The notes under the pieces: model-generated
The model's input: the letters and a program-made list of their open reading frames with translations, nothing else
What the model was told of the DNA's origin: nothing
Databases searched by the model: none
Part shown: piece after piece, positions 56,100-64,000 of the stretch
How the letters are laid out: every line of letters starts with the position of its first letter
Position numbering within the stretch: the first letter of the stretch is position 1
Made by a program: the position numbers and the translations under genes
Assembly: GCA_018340805.1 (NCBI GenBank)
Contig: JACMZG010001908.1
Location: 42,900,634 to 42,964,633, forward strand
Source of the DNA: Microvelia longipes
Lineage: Eukaryota; Arthropoda; Insecta; Hemiptera; Veliidae
DNA: 64,000 nt
Direction: 5' to 3'

Positions 56100-59000
56100 T
56101 TAGGAAAAAATACAAGAATTGCTCTAATTCACTGGGTTAAACTATCAGTTCTTCCTTTTTCTGATCACAGATGATTAAATATAGAAACTTTAAAAACAAC
56201 TTTAGGTATAAACAGATAGAAATAAAAACAATTATTTTATTAATTAATTAATTTATTTTAATCAAGCACATTATTATTATTATAATAATACCCAACAAAT
56301 AAAAAATACATTTTATTCAACAATGTAATAAATATTTTTTTTTTACAAAATCCTGTTTAACAAGAATAACTATGTTTAACTTAGTTTACCACTGATTATA
56401 TTGGATGAAACAGATGGATAATGTAAATAAAAAAAACAAAGCAAGACATCTATTTGGGTCTTACAAACATGGTGTCTGTATTATATAAATGTCTTAAGAC
56501 GTTCATTCAGTCAGAGATATAATAAGTCAATTGATTGACTTCATATATTTTCTTCTTCTTCTTTAATATACAAATATAAGTAAAAAATTAATAGTAAACA
56601 GTAATCAGATTAAAACTTCTACGATGTTATAAAATTATAAGCTCACATTAAATGCACCTTGAGTCATTAAATTAAGATTTTCTCCCTCTAGATGTATCTA
56701 ACACAATACATTTTTTAATTTCTTTTTAGTACCACATTGTTGTAAATGTTCCTAGTGAAATTGTCAAATAACTAAATTTTCTCTAGAATTTTTAAGCAAT
56801 AATGTAATGTAGGACCAAAAGGTTGCTTGGTTGTTCTCACCCATTTACATAAGCAATCGCAAATAGTCCCAATTTTTTGTACATTAATGAAGTTTGGACT
56901 ATTTTTAAAGACTTTTACTTATGGTCTTTAATTAGGAAACTCAGGTACACTAAGAGGTATAAGTTTTTTTGTGCGAGAAAAATAAATTTTCTCAGTTTAA
57001 TGACATGAAATCATCCAATAAAAAGTGGTTTGAAAAAAGCTAAAATAAAATACATGTTTATAACAGGCAACTGATGCCAAATAAGTAAATAGCCTTAGTA
57101 TTTTTTTATCAAAAATTAAAAAACTTTGTTTATAAAACTTTACATTTTTTTAGAAAACTTTTATTAGAATTTAAATTTTATCCTTAAACCAATTTTTTTT
57201 TACTTTAACAACAGTATACAAAGGTAGAATTTAAATAGAAAAAATAAAGAAGTATAATTAGTAAAAAAATAATATAGAGCCACATCTCTTCGCAACAAAG
57301 TCTCTACATAATATTAGATCATCTCAACACACATTTAATCAGGTTCCATGTTGGTTTCTTTTTTATTACAAACTTTGATTTAGTATACCCAACCTATGTT
57401 AATTTTACACAAATCGAAAGATTAAACTGATTTTAAAAAATGGACAAAATATATAAAAGACATATATTATGATGAAACTTTAATCATTCATAATTACAAT
57501 GAAATACCATTAATAATCCAAATGGACCCATGCTTTAAAATTTATGAAAGTACATTAAGCTTATATATCCAAAAAACTATTTCAAATCTAATCAAATTGT
57601 TATTTTTATTTTAATTCTTATAATGCAAAATCATTTATTCTTCACAAAATAGCGTCATTTTCTGACAAAAGTTCGCTAAAGGAAAAATTTAAGCTATGAC
57701 AATAAAAATACCTAAAGACCTAAAATAAAAAATAACATTAAACTTAAAATAAATTATTTTTAATAAATAAAGCAAAAAAAATAACATTTGTAAACTAGTT
57801 GTATTTAAATATTATTTGATACTGCCTCTATCAAACATACGTAGAGGCACATATTTCCTTACATTTTGCCTAAATGTAATGTGAATCAAAGATGAATGGC
57901 AATATTATATTTTTGCCAAAAGTGGAAGTTTTATTAATAAGGCTGGTAAAAAAAAATATGTAATTGAAAAATATTTAATGATTTAAGTTAGCATATACTA
58001 AAATACATTGCTTTTAAGATGAAAAATTAATGTATCGATAAATTGAAAATTAATCAATTTATTGGTAAAATTTATAAATGAAATATTTTTTTTCTTTGTT
58101 TATATATTGGTTACGACTTAAAACTATTACAGAATTATACTGTTAAATGCAACTAATCCACATTTTAATGATATATAATTTTTATTTAAACTCTCATAAA
58201 AATCTAACACATTACTTAAATAAATAGGTTTATCAGGGAAATATATAAAAGCTCACAAATACATATTTTGGGTTTAATTTAAATAAAGAATTAGTGCTCT
58301 CCAAAATTAAAAAATTTGAAACAAATTAATAGCATTTTTTTAAACTAAGTTATTATCTTTAAACAAAATGACACTTCCGCAGGCAAAAGTTAACACATAA
58401 TAAGCAGTGTAAATAAAAATAAAACAGCAAAGACTTATCTGACTTTAGAAAAATGCTTACGCAGGTATGTTTAAAAAAGTTAACATGTACGCTTGTCTAA
58501 TACAAGCAGATGTCTAATACAAATTTGTATTTAAGAACTTGCACATAATATTTTTTATTTAATCAAAATGTTTACTTTAAAAGAAGTTATGTGTACTTGG
58601 GATAAGGAGAACTTTTTTTTATTATTATACATAAAGATTTGAGAACATAAATAACACAATGAAAAGAAGTCTATTAGTTTTTACAACCTAATCAGTTGAA
58701 GAGCAATAAAACCTTGAAATGTGATTTAAATAGTAATACTTAAGTACAACAATACTAGCTCATAGATAGCAGTTATAAAATAATACATTTTATCATTTCT
58801 ATATATTGTTTACAATAAAATAAAATAATAAATTACGTTAGAAAAGGAAAGCAGAATGTAAGTACTGCACATAATAATATAGTGGTTCCCATCCAGTAGT
58901 CCCTGGACCATTGTTGGTCTGTGAGGTTTCAGATGATTCATAAAATAAATTATAAACAAAATAGAAACAAATAAAAAATAAATTAAATAAAGAATTTAGT

Positions 59001-61553
59001 GGACTAGGTAGACTATAAAGTTGGTAGAAACCACTAATTGCATTTTTATAACTAATAATATTAGTAACAGTATTTTTAGCTTTATTTATTAATTAAAGGG
59101 ATCAGAGAAGATCTTAACTCTAAAAAAAACATACAAGCAAGTTTAGGATAAAATCAGGTTTTATAATTATTGGCTACAGTAATCCTATACCATGGCAATA
59201 GTATAGCCTTGTGCATGAGTGTGGAGGGGAGGTTATAATCCAGTTGGTCTCTAACCAATTCTGAATAATTTAAAATGGTCCAGGGCTTCTATAAGTTGGA
59301 AACCTTGCTCTAACTAATTAGGGGCAGAATAAATGTTAAATATTAAATTTGAATGAACTCCTTGTCTCATACTTACATTTCAGTTGTAAAAATTTAGATA
59401 AAGTAGTCATATTGAGCAGTCATTAAATTATATATTTATTTAAAATTAAAAGTCATATATTTCACTATTTAATGCTTTTCTAACAAAAAAAAATCTTAAC
59501 TGGACAGTCTAAATAACAATTGACAAATCCTTTATAAATTGTAAACTTTTGAATACACTTTGAAACGTTTGAAGAAACTGCCATCTTGCATAATTAACAG
59601 TATTAAAAAAATTAAATACAAAAATCGCTCTTAAAAATATACTAAAAATAATTTATAATGATGATTCAATTATAAATCTTATCCAAACTATATTTTGGCC
59701 ATCAAATATATAACCGAAAATTGCAAAGATTTATAAGTTAAAACACCATCTGTTTAATATAAATATTAAATTTTCTCTTAATCCAAAATCACTTAGAAAA
59801 ATATAAAATTTATCTATTTATTGATAAAAATTTATAAAATACTTTTTAATAGAAAATTAGAATAAAAAGCTAAAAGTGTGAAAGAAAATAATTTCTTAAT
59901 AAATAAACTAAAGCATCAAATAATAATAATGGAATATTTTTTTATTCTAATCTAATTATCAGTGTTCTTTATTTTTACCATTCAACTATAAATTCAAGGT
60001 TTTTTTGTTACCTTCATTTACTTAACAATGAAAGGTAAAAAAAGAACACACACTAAAGTTAAAAATAAACTGACCTTATTGACATTCACTAGCAGTGACT
60101 TTCAAAAAAGTGAGCCTTATTGGAACACCTGACAAATTAAATAAAGTTTAAGTATTAACCGACAGTATTGCCAACCCTGTACCTGCTAATATAATAGGAA
60201 CAAAGTTTAGTCTATACAGAACATTGTTTTTATAATTTTTTATTAGTGACCTAAATTATAAAATTGATGCACGATTGAAAAACCTTTAATTAAAATCCTT
60301 AATCTTAGAGTGCTATCTGTAGCTGACATTCACAGGTAAAGGGTTACAATTATTGAATAAGAAAAGTTAAGGTCAATAAAAATGAAAACATATGATAAGT
60401 TTTATTTTTAAGTAAAAAAAGCATTTATTTATGAAAGGAATATTATTTAAAAAGATTAATAGAATTTTACCAAAATTACTCAGACTTTATTTAATTTATT
60501 CATTAAAAAAATTGGTTATATATTAATAAGAAATAAACAATATAAATTTATAAAAAAATTAAATTGGTAAGTCAACAAATTTTTAAAAAAAATCAATGTA
60601 AAAGTTATAAATAATTTAATCAATATAATTTTTAAGTTATAATAAAATATCCGATATAAATAAAAACAAGAAGCAGAAAAATATATAACTTAGGCACAAA
60701 GTAAACTCAGATGAGTTGAAAAGCAGTGGAGGACCCCTCAAAGAACCCTGAACGAACTTCTCATAAACAATTTCAAAGAACAGTTCTGAAATATTTGTCA
60801 AGGCTTGCTAATCAATTATATCATAAAATTTAACTCATAGACTCTAGGAGGTGTAACCGATGTGCCTGATTTGTTATTTGTTACTTTTGCCCCCTATGAA
60901 GTTGAATAAAAGTTTCTTGATGAACCAACCCAAAATTTTTATTCATTACAAGAAAGGGACTTGTAGATTTGGTTTGCTCTGGATGAAAAACTTAAGATCG
61001 GAGAGAATTTATACTAAAGTTTTTAGTTAAGTAGCCTATGCGGTGATGGTCAGGATTCAACCTTTTTACAACCATACAACCTTTTTAGAACAATTTTACA
61101 ACCTTACATCCAAGTCAAATCCATTTCACACCAGAAAAAAACAGGTCTCACCAAACAGTAAGGACAAAGACTTTTATTTAACAGTAGAGAGACCACCAGG
61201 TCAATAAAATAAAAAAATAGCAAGTCAACATAATATTTTAAAACATTTACCATGAACGATTTTATTTTATTTATTTGTATAAATAAAAATATTTTAACTC
61301 ATTAGCATAATTCTATTATTGAGTTAGGAATATTTTTTCTTTAGTTAAAAAAATAACTAAGAACTATTTTCAAATAGTTGTTCAGGGTCCTTTCAACGCT
61401 CCTTGCTATCCGATGCTCAAGAAACTTCAATAAAGAAGGAGGAAGCACTGGTGACTTTTGAAGCGAGATCTCTTGATATGATGCTATGGACATGGCATGG
61501 TGTAAGTTAGCTGGTGTCAAGTTGATGCTGTTTAATATTCGCAGTAGAAATCA
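56100..61553 (-). other. Long A-rich stretch, possible 3'UTR of a minus-strand gene
   Basis: A strongly exceeds T on the plus strand for more than 5 kb. The VCPIP1-like 3' region shows the opposite bias (T-rich on the sense strand), so this would fit a 3'UTR transcribed from the minus strand. No exon, RNA gene or named repeat is seen; small palindromes only. Confidence 0.35.
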
Positions 61554-61613
61554 CTAGGGCGACACCGTATCACCATCCATGTCTTCCATTCGTGCTAGAG
61601 GAGCCTTACGCAC
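61554..61613 (-). CDS. Putative terminal exon of an unidentified minus-strand gene
   Basis: Acceptor gttacgcag, then 19 codons and TAG: VRKAPLARMEDMDGDTVSP. The small exon is locally GC-richer than its surroundings and has an acidic end. It joins in phase 0 with the donor of the 38-nt exon at 63230-63267. I do not recognise the protein. Confidence 0.42.
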   Translation of the reverse strand: MRKAPLARMEDMDGDTVSP

Positions 61614-61767
61614 CTGCGTAACAATAAAAAATGTAATAACATTTTATTTGATAAAAAACTAAATTTAAAATTTATTAAATTGATAATATAGTAAAAACAA
61701 CACAAACAAAAATCTAAACCAATAAGTAACTTCATATTACAAATAATTGCACATTTATTGAAAGGTA

Positions 61768-61796
61768 CTAAATACTAAATATGATTTAGTATTTAG
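61768..61796. repeat. Perfect palindrome, 13-nt arms
   Basis: ctaaatactaaat, three bases, then its exact reverse complement. Confidence 0.85.
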
Positions 61797-61941
61797 GGGA
61801 TCCATTATTAAGCATAGTAAAATACATATAAGGTGGTAAAAAGTCGGCTGTTAAAAATGCAAACACAAATTTTATAGTCTATAAATATTTATATAAAAGT
61901 AAGTTGACACCAGGCTATCTTAAGTTTTTAAAAACAAACAA

Positions 61942-61953
61942 GATAATATATAT

Positions 61954-62001
<48 letters not shown>

Positions 62002-62012
62002 ATTAATATATA
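61942..62012. repeat. (TA)n microsatellite
   Basis: TATATA tract with slips. Confidence 0.9.
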
Positions 62013-62479
62013 TCTCTTATAGGTTTGAAATTAACATGAAAATAATAGATAAGATTCTTTTAAATTATTTTTTATAATCTAGATAAAAAAACAATCACTG
62101 TAATATATCAACTGAAACATTCATTTGATGTACAAACACAAGTTTAATCAATACAAAATGAAATCTAATTAAAGCAAGCATTTTAGAATTAAAAGAATAC
62201 ATGCAAATCGAATATCTTCAGCACAATCCTTTCTATTCTATAAAAGATTTTTTAAACAAAAATTATGATGGTAAATTAATTGTGATGTTTTAATAGTGAT
62301 TAGTACATTACTTACTGAAATAAAAGTATTCTTATTGAATATACCTTGTCTATTATACTGTGCCTGATAAAAAGCCAAAAACACAAGTGGAACAAAAATA
62401 TCTTGATTGATAATCAACCAAGACACATGCAAAAGCACAAAAAATACAATTAGCGAGAAAAAATACAATCAGTGTAACC

Positions 62480-62580
62480 TGGAATATGAACTCCAGACCT
62501 CTATGCTGTCAAAGGTCAGTATAGAGACAAACACTTCAATGACCTTGCCCACGGAGGCAGGCACACTTTTTCATTACCAC
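62480..62580 (-). repeat. tRNA-like head, minus strand
   Basis: On the minus strand, ccgtgggcaaggtcattgaa could act as an A-box region and ggtctggagttcatattcc as a B-box region, about 60 bp apart. This is a decayed SINE-like head, not a tRNA gene: the acceptor stem does not pair. Confidence 0.4.
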
Positions 62581-62742
62581 ATATAATCAAACAACAAGTT
62601 AAATATAAAAATTATCTAGTTGGTTTTTCTATGTCATTCAAAATAAATAATACATAATGCCGAAATGCAATACAAATACATAATACATGCAAAGCAACAT
62701 ACCACAGAAAATATGGATAATGTGTCCCACAGAGTTTTAATC

Positions 62743-62755
62743 TATACATATATAT

Positions 62756-62789
<34 letters not shown>

Positions 62790-62822
62790 ATTATTATATA
62801 ATATGTATTATATACATATATC
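62743..62822. repeat. (TA)n microsatellite
   Basis: TATATA tract followed by a short GTGTGTG run. Confidence 0.9.
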
Positions 62823-62859
62823 TGTGTGTGTCTGACTGCTTTCTCAGACTACTTGAAAG

Positions 62860-62950
62860 TCACAAAAATCAATCTTATTAATGTTCAGAACCCAATTGTT
62901 TATGAAATGTGTATGACGTCATTAACTATAATAACTCCGCAAAAATATCT
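62860..62950 (+). repeat. Family 8 fragment
   Basis: aaaaatcaatcttattaatg ... atgacgtcattaactataat then aactccgc, diverged from the 11.1-kb copy. Confidence 0.45.
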
Positions 62951-63229
62951 AAATATCACTTAACTTCGACACAGTGAGTGGTCGAGCTAATAATTTAAAC
63001 ATGTATACTACATGTTTAAACTGTAGTAAAGGCCAAGTAAAATAGCTTTAGTACACCAAAATTCATAAATATATCTTATCTTTCATCTATATAAAAGATG
63101 ATTTATTCTTTCCCATAAAAAGTTTTTTAGCTTATTCTACTATTGAATTAAAAACAGCATGCAAAATTATAAGAGAAAATGCAGTTGACCATAGCATTAA
63201 GTTGTGTAAATATGATGTTGGTACCCTAC

Positions 63230-63267
63230 CTCAGACTGTGATGTTGAGTCTTCTAATGACTCTTCAG
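63230..63267 (-). CDS. Putative 38-nt exon of the same minus-strand gene
   Basis: Acceptor ataagcag and donor GTAGGG frame CT plus 12 codons, EESLEDSTSQSE. The reading continues in frame into the exon at 61554-61613. The Ser/Glu-rich peptide may be a disordered C-terminal tail. It is very short, so chance is a real possibility. Confidence 0.35.
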
Positions 63268-63789
63268 CTGCTTATTTTATAATTTTACATTACAAAGCAA
63301 CACAATTCATACGCAAACAAACAAAACAAAAACAAAAGCTAATCAAAAACACACTAAGAACAAAAAAATAAAACATCTATAAGCAAAATAAACCACATGT
63401 AGATAAGATACTGAACTTTTTTTATAACATTGAAAACATTTGAAAACCTAATTAATGCAAGTACTGAATAAGTTTGTATATAAATCAAACTTATAGCAAT
63501 CAAAAACTTTCTCTATAACAGTTTTATCATAAGAAACATTGAAGCAGAGCAGGTTATATCAATAGTCTAGAAACCAGACCAAAAAAATTATGCTAAGTTT
63601 TGGCAAATTTTCTTTAAAAAATTCACTAATGAAGTGGCTCAAATAGCAGGCCTGAAGTGCGAGAACGTGATACAAATTTGTTTCAGAGAAATGTATATAT
63701 GCATAGAAAAACATATCTGTAATTATTTCTAGTGTACACTTATAAACACACTACTTTTTGAACGTATCAATATATTTTAAATTAAACAG

Positions 63790-63990
63790 TGCAAAAATCA
63801 ACCTTGTGGAAGACATGAACCCTATTAAGAACCAGGTTACTATTAGCTCTGTTTACAAAATTCAAGTAGTAAAAAAAAAAAAAAAAAAATTAGGATTCCC
63901 GCCTTATCTACAGATAATTCTAAAGAATCCTAGCGGTCATCTTACTGCACGGCAGTTTCATTTTAAACAGCATTGCTAAGTTAGATTATC
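63790..63990 (+). repeat. Family 8 fragment and poly(A) run at the window edge
   Basis: aatcaaccttgtggaagaca, tgaaccctattaagaacca and ggttactattagctctgttt resemble the family 8 block. An 18-nt A run at 63872 divides it from an unrelated tail. Confidence 0.45.
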
Positions 63991-64000
63991 TTACTATCCT

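Overview
This is an AT-rich, intron-rich animal nuclear window, very probably from an insect. I infer this from the two complete genes: a VCPIP1-type OTU deubiquitinase and a Tret1-type sugar transporter, both split by GT-AG introns. The many MITE, SINE and hAT repeats and long (TA)n tracts are also typical of arthropod intergenic DNA. A lepidopteran is my first guess but the order cannot be fixed from sequence alone. No bacterial, viral or organellar gene is present, and there is no CRISPR array or operon.

Layout. (1) 1-20 kb, mostly repeats: fold-back elements at 0.45-1.1 kb and 4.0-4.7 kb, a 5'-truncated non-LTR retrotransposon at 8.5-9.9 kb, tRNA-like and 5S-like repeats at 10.4-12.5 kb and 15.2-16.3 kb. 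Three minus-strand exons (3744-3840, 7312-7444, 8021-8265) look like part of a C16orf89/UPF0764-family secreted-protein gene. An 87-codon minus-strand terminal exon at 16458-16721 belongs to an unidentified gene or element. (2) 21.3-37.9 kb, plus strand: a 14-coding-exon VCPIP1 homologue of 867 aa that joins in frame at every junction. Its introns carry MITEs, a rearranged non-LTR element (gag zinc knuckles plus antisense RNase H), a tRNA-derived SINE with a 13-bp target-site duplication, and a hAT element with an 8-bp target-site duplication. (3) 38-44.9 kb: T-rich 3' flank, then a cluster of 5S-rRNA-like repeat copies, one of which has expanded into a roughly 28-bp minisatellite at 42.45-42.92 kb. 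(4) 44.9-55.8 kb, plus strand: a 7-exon facilitative sugar (trehalose-type) transporter of 460 aa, with an antisense SINE and paired MITEs in its introns. (5) 55.8-64 kb: a long A-rich stretch followed by two small putative minus-strand exons (61554-61613 and 63230-63267) that would end an unidentified gene; the A-rich stretch could be its long 3'UTR.

The two complete genes do unrelated jobs (ubiquitin editing linked to p97/VCP and Golgi membrane dynamics; sugar movement across the plasma membrane), and nothing suggests co-regulation. The most unusual material is in the repeats: 5S-derived elements seeding a tandem array, and an exceptional number of near-perfect short palindromes across the window. 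All exon models come from reading splice sites and remembered family motifs; no database search was possible.
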